Source: Endotrypanum monterogeii (Eukaryota > Euglenozoa > Kinetoplastea > Trypanosomatida > Trypanosomatidae). From it: a stretch of DNA of 64,000 bases. Positions 30,677 through 39,847 of the stretch are shown here, one piece after another (within the stretch, counting starts at the first letter, position 1; every line of letters begins with the position of its first letter). Location of the stretch: the NCBI GenBank assembly GCA_000333855.2, contig CM007320.1:2922721-2986720 (forward strand). Direction: 5' to 3'. The position numbers were made by a program, and so were the translations under genes. Under the pieces are notes generated by a model, which saw only the letters and a program-made list of their open reading frames with translations, made no database searches and had not been told where the DNA came from.

Positions 30677-31450
30677 CGCGACGAGCAATCACTACGATGA
30701 GGAGGCGGACAGGCAAAGTATGAGAAGGGAAGGCAGATGGGAGGTGGCAAAGGCACCGATGATCACACTGTATTAGAGAGAGTTCTAATTTCAATGAAAC
30801 GAATACTTGAAAAAAAAACGGGTGTGGCTATAATATGTGCGCGACTGCACGTGTGGGGGTGTATGCATATATATACATATATATATGTGTGTGTGGGGGG
30901 GGGGGGCGTACCTCGTTTGTGGTTGTTGGCGTTGCAAAAAGACGGGCGAGAAAGAAATGGAAAATAAAGGCTTAGGAGAAACCATTTACAAACATACACC
31001 GAGATATATATGTGTATAAACAAGAAAAAAAGAAAAAGGGGTGGATGGCGAAGCAAGCCATCCACTGCCAATAGTCTCCCGAGAGAGGGTTATCATGAAA
31101 ATAATATGAATCATCACAGTAGCACTAGTAGTAGCGGCGCATGGGAAACCTTGGAGCATGCTTACCGACCCTGTGACAACGCTGCCCTTGGCGGTGATTT
31201 GAATGCCTTTTGAACTTTATGTCCCAGGTTACCTCCTCCATTTCTCGTCCACGTATGCGTGTTTCGATCGTAAACTCCCCTCCCTCTCATCCCTCGCAGA
31301 CAAGGAGAAATCAGATTAGCCCACGGAGGTGGGAGGGGGCGGAAGAGATCCGGAAAAGAGTTTACGCCCACACTCTGAGCGAGGAAAAAAAAAGGAAAAG
31401 GAGGAAAACTGAGAGTTCGCCCGTGGTTTGTCGCCCTTCTGAGGGGGCCT
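30677..31450. other. Spacer between CH-domain and MtnA genes
   Basis: 774 bases of minus-transcribed spacer holding the 3' UTR of MtnA and the splice region of the CH-domain gene. It carries TA/TG repeats near 30866-30898 and a G-run near 30894-30906. No gene seen. Confidence 0.6.
30692..30745 (-). promoter_or_regulatory. Candidate trans-splice acceptor for the CH-domain gene
   Basis: A long CT-rich tract on the minus strand (about 30745-30697) ends CTCATCGTAG with AG at 30693-30692. The 5' UTR would be 15 nt and excludes the TTG that opens the longer frame. Confidence 0.5.
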
Positions 31451-32578
31451 TCATCCGTCCTGCGCTAGGATAGACGCGATATCGAAGTACGGGGCGCACG
31501 GCGCTGGTGTGTGCACACCCTTTTCAGTGATGATGCCGCCGGTAATGAGCTCACCAGGCGTAATATCAAAAACAGGATTCCAAATAGACAACTGCGGCCC
31601 ATCAGCCACGACGCGCTGCTGTGTTGCCATGTTAGTCGTAATTTCGGTTGCCTCACGCTCCTCGATCTGTACGAGGTCGCCGCTCGCCGTCTTGGCGTCA
31701 AGCGTCGTCGTGGGGGCGGCTACGTAAAACTTTACACCGTGAAACTTTGCTGACACAGCCAAGTTATACGTACCGATCTTGTTTGCTGTATCGCCGTTCT
31801 GGCAGACGCGATCGGCACCAACGATGACGGCGTCAATCTTACGACTCCTCATCAACGAGGAGGCTGCCCCGTCACATATGAGAGTACACGGGATACCCTC
31901 CTGCACGCACTCGTACACCGTGAGCCGAGCTCCTTGGTTCCACGGCCGTGTTTCACACGCGTAGACTTGCTTCAACATGTCACTGTAAAAAAGTTGGCGC
32001 ACAACGCCGAGTGCAGTGCCGTAGCGTGACGTCGCTAAAGCGCCCGTGTTGCAAATGGTGAGAATACTCACCTTATCAGAGCCCTCTGCCTTCGCAGTTG
32101 CTGAAATATGCGCAGCGCCGTGGTGCATAATCCCCTCGTTGAAGGCGACGTCCTCCGCATACACCGCCTCCGCCATCATGACGACAGCTTGCGTGACCTC
32201 GATGGCCGACTTGCTCGCGTCGAGCTCATTCACCTGTTTCTTGAGACTCTGTAAGCAATTGAATAGGTTCACCGCCGTCGGCCTGCTAGTCATGACATAG
32301 TCACAGCTCCTCATCACAAAATCTTGCACCTCACTGCCCGTTTTGAGATCGCCGTCGGCGACTTTCCTCTGCGTAGCGACGGCGATGCCGAGCGCACCGC
32401 TTACAGCGATCGCCGGCGCACCACGCACCCGCATCTCTTTGATGGCCGACCAAACATCTTCCACGGTGAGAACATCGTCAAAGATGGTCTCCAGAGGCAG
32501 CTTCCGCTGATCCAAAAGACGCAAGGAGCCGGGAGAATACTTGATGGACTCCAACGTGGCGTGATGCTGCTTCGACAT
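31451..32578 (-). CDS. MTNA: Methylthioribose-1-phosphate isomerase
   Basis: A 375-residue protein of the MtnA/eIF2B-like family, full length for it. It converts 5-methylthioribose-1-phosphate to methylthioribulose-1-phosphate in the methionine salvage cycle. Family blocks in order are [16 protein letters not shown] (51-66), [19 protein letters not shown] (173-191) carrying the catalytic Cys176, [15 protein letters not shown] (199-213), and [20 protein letters not shown] (251-270) carrying catalytic Asp256. Both key residues are present, so the enzyme is predicted active. The relatives eIF2B alpha/beta/delta lack this Cys/Asp pair. No N-terminal targeting sequence or C-terminal PTS1 tripeptide is visible; cytosolic location is likely. 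ATG at 32578 follows two codons after a GTG that would open the frame. MtnA closes the loop from polyamine synthesis, which matters in trypanosomatids. Confidence 0.93.
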   Translation of the reverse strand: MSKQHHATLESIKYSPGSLRLLDQRKLPLETIFDDVLTVEDVWSAIKEMRVRGAPAIAVSGALGIAVATQRKVADGDLKTGSEVQDFVMRSCDYVMTSRPTAVNLFNCLQSLKKQVNELDASKSAIEVTQAVVMMAEAVYAEDVAFNEGIMHHGAAHISATAKAEGSDKVSILTICNTGALATSRYGTALGVVRQLFYSDMLKQVYACETRPWNQGARLTVYECVQEGIPCTLICDGAASSLMRSRKIDAVIVGADRVCQNGDTANKIGTYNLAVSAKFHGVKFYVAAPTTTLDAKTASGDLVQIEEREATEITTNMATQQRVVADGPQLSIWNPVFDITPGELITGGIITEKGVHTPAPCAPYFDIASILAQDG

Positions 32579-34434
32579 GTTCACGACGGTGAGCTCGTCC
32601 AGAGTAGAGAAGATATAACGGAAATGCGAAATGAAAAGGGGGCACCGAAAAGTTTTTTTGTGAGAAATTCAGCTGTAGATTAAAAGTCTATATATATATA
32701 TATATATTTCCTTTTGTGTGTGTGTGCCTGCGTTTGGTGGCGCACCTGTGATCTCTAGCGAATCGTTGGCCTGTGTGAATCTTTTTTTTTTTCGGAAAGC
32801 ACAAGAGACACGGAAACGGCAGGGGAGTGTAGCAGTAAGACAGGTTAGAGGGACATGAGTGCCTAAAACCGCAGAGAGAAGGTAGGTAGAACAAACACCC
32901 AAATGCTCAACGAGAACACACAGGTGTATCACAAAAAATATATCCAAACTCAAGTCTTGGGATGTCTTACGACTTTCGACGCTACAGTAAGTCTCTTGAT
33001 GGTGGGTTTTCTCCCAGCATCTTTTTCCTGTAATTGATGAGGTGAGACAATTGGCACACTTATTTCCCTGCACTTTTTTTTGTGCTCGCGCCGAGAGCTG
33101 AAGACTCCAAAATGAGCAAGGAGGGCGCCACGGAGGCACGGGATGTGAATTAGCGTCGACAGCAGAGTGTGTTCGAGTCACAATCTCACAGGGTAAACAA
33201 GCTCACACACAAAGATATTAACAGACTAAAAGATGCAGTTCTTTTTTTTTTCTTTCGCTTGGCCACACCCCTGTTCCCCGAGCGTCTCTACTTTCGCCGG
33301 TGTCGCAGCGATGGCACTTTGGGAGAGGAGCACGTAGATGACAATGTAGTCGGAGGGTCGGGGGGGGGGGGGCGGTTACGCAGCTTAGTGTGCAATCACG
33401 TCCATTGCTAATACAGCAGCAGTGTCATAAAATGGATCTGAAAGGAAATCTGCATGACAGATGCTTCCGGACTAGAAAGAAACAAACGAAAGGGTGTGAT
33501 GATGCAGCCAACAAAGTGAAGTGCTGCAGTCGGGCGATGATCAATAGCTATATTGCTCCTTTCACACCATAGCTTCGCTCTCTTCTTTGTTGGAGAGCGG
33601 TACGAAAGGTTTGATAGCCTCCCTGACATCCGGATACCTTTTCAGGTCGCTCCAACCTCAAGTTGGTTTCCCCACGCAATAGTCGACATCATCACCATCG
33701 CTGACGTGAAGACCACGAGGCCATAAAATGAATTTATAATTTTTCAAAAAAAAAAATCCAAATGAGCTAATTATTGCAACCTTGTTTGTGATCATGTAAC
33801 AAGCAATCATAACAAAAAAAAGAAGCGTCAGAAGGTGAGAAATGACAGAGGAAAGGCGGCTGTACACCTCTTCAGAAATTTTCAGCGTCCTCTATGGAGA
33901 GAACTACTGTGTAGAGAGAGTCACGCCTTCATTGAAAAAAAAAAAAACGTCGAAAGAAGATACTGAAAGACTTTACAGTACTCCGGGTGTCCTGGCGATG
34001 TGAAAACGAAGCACTTTGAGAGCATGAAACTACAACTGCCAACTCCTTTTTTTATCCACACTCAGCATTTTCCTGTCCACTTTGCCCGTCTGAATAACGG
34101 GACATTCCCTATCCAAGAGGGGTAGGTGTAGGGCGATAGAATCATTTAGACGAAATATCGGCCCCACGGCCGCGAAATCAACCACATAACAGCTTCGATG
34201 TGCACCCCGAGCTCGAACCATGGGAAAAAGTGGCGATGGGTGAGTGCGTGGATGAGAAAGGGAGAGGCACATCGGGGAAGAGGAGGCAGGGAGGAGGAGG
34301 CAGAGGGCTGAAACGACATCTACTTTTATACCCGAGGCAGAAAAAAGTGAAATGAATGGCCGGGAAAAAAAGAGGCCAATATTAAATTTGACAATGTGGA
34401 AAGGCCAAAATATCTTCGATAGAAAAAAAAAGGT

Positions 34435-34470
<36 letters not shown>

Positions 34471-34941
34471 GTTTTCTCTTGAAGCCTATGAGAACACGCC
34501 CCAGCCAACGAGCGTGTCACCTGGAGGAAGCCGTGGGAGGGGCCATGGTCAGTACCTTCCTTTTTATTTCATTGTTCGGTCCTACCCAAGTCGATGAATG
34601 CGACGCACCAAATCAACCCACACAGGCGGTGAGAAGGCCGGAAAGAGACGATACCGTTTGCCGATCATCGGACGCGTTTTGCCCCTATGCCCAATAGTGC
34701 GGCGGGGAAAAGACAAGTGAGAGCGAGGGAACTCAACGGTGGATCGCAGGGCATCCAGAAAAAATATCGACTACACCGAAACAACTGCCAGTGACACACC
34801 GACAAAGCTAACCACCGCCTGCCTCTCGTGACAGCTGAACCACGTTTTTTGTTCCTTCAAGTATCCCCCCCTCCCCCGCCCTTACTCCCATCCGTGATCG
34901 TACCCCAAGTCTTCGTGCCGTCCTTTGCTCACTTTCATGTG
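32579..34941. other. Spacer between MtnA and IMPACT
   Basis: 2.4 kb, minus-transcribed. It contains TA and TG repeats at about 32690-32727, G-run at 33360-33372, A-runs, and CA/TA repeats near 34437-34470. Small frames are low-complexity. No gene or RNA gene recognised. A TTCGAGTC motif near 33172 resembles a tRNA B box but no tRNA folds around it. Confidence 0.6.
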
Positions 34942-35769
34942 TCACCTTAGCGATTTTCGTTTCGACAATGCTGCCCGTCCCTTCTCTCGCTCTGGAATCG
35001 TGAGGAGGATGCGCCTTGTCACCTCCATGATATGCTTGAAGCGGTCGGGGCCGAGTAGAATTCCGCCCCACCACCGCGTCACTACCACCATGTAGCCGTC
35101 AACCTGCAGTTGATCCAGCAAAAACATCATTTTGATGGAGGCGCCACTCTCCCCGTCGTCGTCGCTGTCCTGGTGTAGCGTTCCCTTCGGATCGGTAAAG
35201 CGGTAGGCGTAGATTGTCGGGTGCGCCGCGCAGGCGATTTTCTTAATGGAACGTAGGTGCTGCAATACCTCACGCACGTCGTCGATGGAGTGAACAGGGG
35301 CCATGTGTGCCACGAACTGTGAGCGGCGGTCCAGAATCGCCTCGCCTGAGCAGATTTCTATACATGTTTCGTGCCTGTGCTCCTCGTCCGCTTGCAGCTG
35401 CCTCTCCTCCTCGCTAATGCCATCTCGACGCGTCTGCTCGGCTTTCTCTTTCAATTCTTTCATCTCCTCCGCCACGCTCTGGGCCAAAGGAATAAGAGGC
35501 GCAAGCATCGGCACACCGAGTGTTAATTCCTCGCGCATGCGACGATTTATTGTCTCGGAGAAGACACTGTGCATTTGCGAATTGGGGCTAGAAAGTACAT
35601 ACAGCTGTGGGTAGCTCTCATCTGGATATCCACGCCGGGGAAGTGTAATTTGAAGTTCGAAGTGAAACGGGAGGTGCACCACAACCGAGTCGGGCGTGCC
35701 CTCATAGCACTCGCACTCATCGCTGAACATGCTCAAGATCATCTCGATCTCCTCCTGATTGGTCGACAT
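34942..35769 (-). CDS. IMPACT: IMPACT/YIH1 homologue (RWD plus UPF0029 domains)
   Basis: A 275-residue protein. Residues about 1-105 form an RWD domain (EEIEMILSMFSDECECYE, then LPFHFELQITLPRRGYPDESYPQLYVLS). A charged helical linker (115-145) precedes the UPF0029/IMPACT N-terminal-type domain at about 160-260. That domain has SQFVAHMAPVHS, KKIACAAHPTIYAYRF, DDDGESGASIKMMFLLDQLQVDGYMVVVTRWWGGILLGPDRFKHI and other family blocks. IMPACT and yeast YIH1 bind GCN1 and so restrain GCN2, which phosphorylates eIF2-alpha under stress. Length and domain order match the family. The open frame extends 47 codons upstream, but that part is Arg/Thr-rich and follows no ATG; ATG 35769 starts the RWD domain cleanly. 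The protein is likely cytosolic. Confidence 0.92.
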   Translation of the reverse strand: MSTNQEEIEMILSMFSDECECYEGTPDSVVVHLPFHFELQITLPRRGYPDESYPQLYVLSSPNSQMHSVFSETINRRMREELTLGVPMLAPLIPLAQSVAEEMKELKEKAEQTRRDGISEEERQLQADEEHRHETCIEICSGEAILDRRSQFVAHMAPVHSIDDVREVLQHLRSIKKIACAAHPTIYAYRFTDPKGTLHQDSDDDGESGASIKMMFLLDQLQVDGYMVVVTRWWGGILLGPDRFKHIMEVTRRILLTIPEREKGRAALSKRKSLR

Positions 35770-36227
35770 TGCATAAACAGTATCCCGCCTACGCGTGTGT
35801 GTTTGTCTCCTTATAGAGATACGCACCAGTGCTCGGAGGTTAGTGCATGTTATACTCCTGCGGCAGATGATTACGCAAGTGACGAGATCCACAGAAATAC
35901 AACGCGCCAACCGCGCAAAGCGAACCGTTTCTCAAATCCAGTTGGAAACCCTTGACAGCAGGAGGGGGGAGAGGCAGGTAGACAGAAAATGAGTGGGGAA
36001 AAATCAAAACAGAAGACAATGGGCACAGCACATTCATTGAATAATTCGTCACGCAGGATCATTCGTCCTTCCTGTATTACCCCCCTAAATACACAGAGAA
36101 GGGGAGGAGGAAAAGCTGAATCCTAGGCACACTTATTGGATTCCAAATGTGCAAACATGGTATCAGCGACTACTTCCATGTTTGTTCAATTATGCAAGAG
36201 AAAAAAGAAATGTAAAAGAGGCAATCA

Positions 36228-36258
<31 letters not shown>

Positions 36259-36367
36259 TAGGAGATCCCCAAACAGCTGGTGTAAACTTTATTGAGAGGC
36301 TCAAAGAGGGGGGACTCAGATCGCTCGCCTCCCAGAAAGGCCGTGGGAAGAAACTAGACACGGCTAC
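35770..36367. other. Spacer between IMPACT and the ALKBH6-like gene
   Basis: About 600 bases: the 3' UTR of the ALKBH6-like gene and the 5' region of IMPACT. A 28-base TA repeat sits at 36228-36255. No gene seen. Confidence 0.6.
36228..36255. repeat. TA dinucleotide repeat
   Basis: Twenty-eight bases of alternating A and T in the 3' UTR region of the ALKBH6-like gene. Confidence 0.9.
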
Positions 36368-38509
36368 TCAGCTCGTGCCTTTCCTGGTCTCCATGCTTTC
36401 CAGCATATCGTCTACCTTGCTCTCTAGTCCAAGCACAGAAGACGAGAGGTGGTTTAGGATCGTAGCCGTCTCGCTCTGAAAATTCGTCTGCGCAGGGATT
36501 GAGAGCGCTAGCAGTTGCTTGAGCTCGCCCACGCTGTTGCGGAGTTCGTCCTGGTTTGCTCTCAGCTCGCGTATGGCTTCGCGCAACTCCGCTTCCATGG
36601 CGAAGGCACCCGGTTGGGAAGACTCGGTTGAACTACTATCGAAATTCCTCGCTATCGGAGGGACACCACCCAAGCTGTTTTTTCCTTGCGATCCGGAGCT
36701 AGTCCCAAAAGATGCGCCCGTCGACAACGGCGACTGGGGTATCTGCGGTGGTTGAGTAAAAATATCTTTAGGAATTGGTAGATGATGGTATAGATACCAC
36801 GCCCGCTTCATCGCGTACTCGGTCCGTGCTGACTGGTGATTACAGCGAGTCATTAAGTTACGTGTTGTGATGCTTACCCGGTATTCTCGCGGGATCGACT
36901 GCACGTTTGGGTCGCGCAAGAATTCTCGGTTAACCACCTCACCCACAATATCGGGCACTAGCACATCCTCCGCCTTGTCGGAGATACCGTGTGGATAGTG
37001 GTAGTAGCCTTCGCCCGTGAAGATCAGCAGCGACCTGGGCTCCATCACCACACTCTGCAGAGGTACATTCTTGCCAATGTTTCCTTCTGTGAACTTGAAG
37101 GTGTCCTCGTAGTGGTTCATTGGTTGGTCCTCATAAAGAGGCTGCTTTGGATAAAAGCTCATCAGACAAGACGAGGCCAGGGAGAGTACGGTTACCATGG
37201 GCACGTATATCGGACCGTCACAGTGCGGGCCGATACCCTCACCTTGCTGGTACTCATGAATGCGCACGCTGTTGGGAAACGTAGTGGGGGTAAAGAGGCC
37301 GTCGTAGACCTGCATGTCGGTACACTCTTGCACCCATGGTGGCATGTTCGCATCGCTCACGAAACTCTTTTGGCAAGTCTCGCACATCGTACAGCCCCAT
37401 TCTTGACAGGTGCGCTTGGTCAGCTTCGACTTCAGCTCCTGCGGTGTTTCTTGAACAAACTTGAGCATCTGCGCTTCCTCAGCGGCGGAGATGTAGTTGG
37501 GTATATAATAAATACCCGGAACTGTGCCCACGGCATATTGAGAAAGGTCAACATGGGATACAGGAGGCTTGCCGGCAGACCCGACGAGATGGCGCGCCGC
37601 TGGAGCCTGCTTCTCCTCCCGGCGAGCCTCGGCACGCCGCACATGGGAGTCAGCTCGCAGATTTTCTGGGAAAATCTGGGCAAAGACGCTCTGTAGCTCA
37701 GCGTTGGGAAGAAACGGTTTGGGGGCGGCGGTGGTGTCCCAGGGGGAAAGCTTTGCAGCATTGAATTGCCCGCTCTCGTTTTTTGATGGCTCGTCGACTG
37801 TGTCTTGGCAGCTGAGAGCTGGAGCCGAGGCGACATCGGACGCGACTCCGTCCGCGGCGCCGCTTTTCCCTCGCTGTGAGGGAAGCAAGGAGGGAAAGTT
37901 GTTGTTGCGATTGACTCGGCGCCACACCCCAACCAGAGAAAATGTTGTGTAATCAGAAGACTTGGCCGTAACTCGTTTCACCATTCCTGTAATGTCGAAC
38001 GTGAGCCCGTACTGAGGCACTACAGTATCCGTCGGCTGATAGCTGTAGCTCTCCAGGTGGCAGGTGAAGGCAGTACCGGTGGAACCTGCGTCGAGTACCT
38101 GCAGCTTGCCGATGCCGTAGCCAAGTCCATTGGCTGGTCGGTAGTAAACAAATTGATCGTGGTCGATAAAGAGCTCACCCTGCAGGTCTTCGGTCATCAC
38201 AAGCCACGGACCATAGATGTCGCGCGCGAAGGATACGTCGACAGCGCTTTCGGTTATTATATCCTTTGCCAATTCAGCCGGATCAACTGTGTCCGAGAAC
38301 TCCGCAGTACTGAAGTTTGGGGTGGAGTGGTGAAATCCCTTCGCTTTCATCTCAGCACCGATCCCTGCGGCGGGACCCGCATAGGCGGAGGATGTCGTTA
38401 AAGTGTTGTTGATGTGCCGGCGCTGATGCTGCAATCTCGGAAGGGTGCTCGGTGCGCAAAGACAAGAAAGACAGCTTCGCCGCTGCTGCACAACTCGAAG
38501 AGATCGCAT
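36368..38509 (-). CDS. ALKBH6: ALKBH6-like 2-oxoglutarate/Fe(II) oxygenase, enlarged
   Basis: A 713-residue protein. An N-terminal Arg/Ser/Leu-rich segment (1-38) looks like a mitochondrial presequence. Residues about 85-205 form a beta-rich domain with GPWLVMTEDLQGELFIDHDQ that I do not recognise. The oxygenase spans about 330-560: PGIYYIPNYIS, four cysteines at 368, 373, 376 and 379, SVRIHEYQQGEGIGPHCDGP with His429 and Asp431, a second metal-binding His507 in YPHGI, and YRVSITTR for the 2OG-binding arginine. The order and the MEPRSLLIFTG block match ALKBH6. The C-terminus (645-700) is a coiled coil with EAELREAIRELRANQDELRN. Human ALKBH6 is about 240 residues, so this is almost three times longer. 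Substrate unknown; nucleic-acid demethylation is inferred from family. Confidence 0.85.
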   Translation of the reverse strand: MRSLRVVQQRRSCLSCLCAPSTLPRLQHQRRHINNTLTTSSAYAGPAAGIGAEMKAKGFHHSTPNFSTAEFSDTVDPAELAKDIITESAVDVSFARDIYGPWLVMTEDLQGELFIDHDQFVYYRPANGLGYGIGKLQVLDAGSTGTAFTCHLESYSYQPTDTVVPQYGLTFDITGMVKRVTAKSSDYTTFSLVGVWRRVNRNNNFPSLLPSQRGKSGAADGVASDVASAPALSCQDTVDEPSKNESGQFNAAKLSPWDTTAAPKPFLPNAELQSVFAQIFPENLRADSHVRRAEARREEKQAPAARHLVGSAGKPPVSHVDLSQYAVGTVPGIYYIPNYISAAEEAQMLKFVQETPQELKSKLTKRTCQEWGCTMCETCQKSFVSDANMPPWVQECTDMQVYDGLFTPTTFPNSVRIHEYQQGEGIGPHCDGPIYVPMVTVLSLASSCLMSFYPKQPLYEDQPMNHYEDTFKFTEGNIGKNVPLQSVVMEPRSLLIFTGEGYYHYPHGISDKAEDVLVPDIVGEVVNREFLRDPNVQSIPREYRVSITTRNLMTRCNHQSARTEYAMKRAWYLYHHLPIPKDIFTQPPQIPQSPLSTGASFGTSSGSQGKNSLGGVPPIARNFDSSSTESSQPGAFAMEAELREAIRELRANQDELRNSVGELKQLLALSIPAQTNFQSETATILNHLSSSVLGLESKVDDMLESMETRKGTS

Positions 38510-39566
38510 TTTTTCTCGGATTGCGTAATAGGTCGATTGTCCTATCCAGATTGACGAAAGGAGAAATGGAAGTCAAATCCTGATAGCTTCGTGTCACGGT
38601 GATATCAGCGGTGTCCTTTGGATACTCACGTTGCAGAGGCTTGCTACAGGGTTAAACTACCACCCTCACCCTCACAACACCCAAGAAAAGAATGCTGAAG
38701 CGTTTTTTTTTTTCCCTGTCGAAGTCACAGCGAAAAGCGATGCTGAGCTGCCTAAAACACTTCTGAGGGTGCAGACACTTGAGTAAAAGATTATAGATGA
38801 GCTTTTTTTTACTATTATTATTATCCTTTTTCAACTTCCCCTCATCGAACTGGTGGATTATACACCGCACCGTACGAAGCTGCAAGATGCACAACAAGGG
38901 AAGGGAAAGAAGGAAGGGAAGATGATACAGGTAAGAGAAGCTTGTTTCAGAATAGGTTCAGAAGGACATGGTGGGACTACAGGGTTCACCCACCCCGCAC
39001 AGGCACGCAGATAGAGACAGAGGAAAAAAAAATGAATTCCAATGAGTCGAGGAGGGAAGCGACCTGGGGGGAGGGGGGGGAGCGTGAGGGAGGAGGGAGG
39101 AGGGGGAAGATTCATGTCTGCTCCCCGAGAATGCGTGAACAAATGGAGAGAACACTCGAAGCGAAAAGGGGGGAACAGAGTATATAATGAGGCACCGCGA
39201 AATCCCCCCCCTCTCCCCAAATCTTCTACCTAAATGTATACTGTTCTTGTTCCCTGTTGGGAGAAAACATCAACATGTGCACCGCGGCATAGGCGGGACA
39301 GATATCTGGCAAGGAGAGAAAAACATACGACGACAATAAAAAGAGCGGCACGTCTCCGCAAAAAAAAAAAAAATCAGTCCGATCTTTTCTCTTTCTCAAA
39401 TAATCTGAACGTGCCGTGATACGTTTGCGTATGTGTCTGCATCTCTGGTAATGTCTGTGTTTGCGCCGCAGCGCTGTCCTTCTGGCTACGCATACATGTA
39501 ATTCACATACCATCGGTAACGCTAGACGCGTACCCGCGGAAGGCCCCCACCCGCCAATATATATCT

Positions 39567-39601
<35 letters not shown>

Positions 39602-39847
39602 TATCGCTAAGGTCGACAGGAGCATCTTGTAGAACGTTGGGCGGACATAAAGAGTTACTCGGGTACCGATTCATCATCAAAAAAAAATAATAATAAAATG
39701 GGATGTGGGGGAAGGGGAAAAGAACGAAAAAATCGCTCGCAAGCGCCCACAACTCCCTCGACGAAGATGAGCGCAATAAATCATTTCCATAGATTCTCGG
39801 ATAGGGGATTAAAAGATGAGACAATAGAAATCCAAATACTATCGGTA
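38510..39847. other. Spacer between ALKBH6-like and START genes
   Basis: 1.3 kb, minus-transcribed, with purine-rich plus-strand tracts (39042-39110), A-runs and a TA repeat at 39571-39599. It holds the 3' UTR of the START protein and the splice region of the ALKBH6-like gene. No gene seen. Confidence 0.6.
39571..39599. repeat. TA dinucleotide repeat
   Basis: Twenty-nine bases of alternating A and T in the 3' UTR of the START-domain gene, flanked by shorter TA stretches. Confidence 0.9.

Noticed and set aside
33168..33190. TTCGAGTC resembling a tRNA B box
   Set aside because: No acceptor, D-arm or anticodon arm can be folded around it; other T-loop-like motifs in the window also failed.
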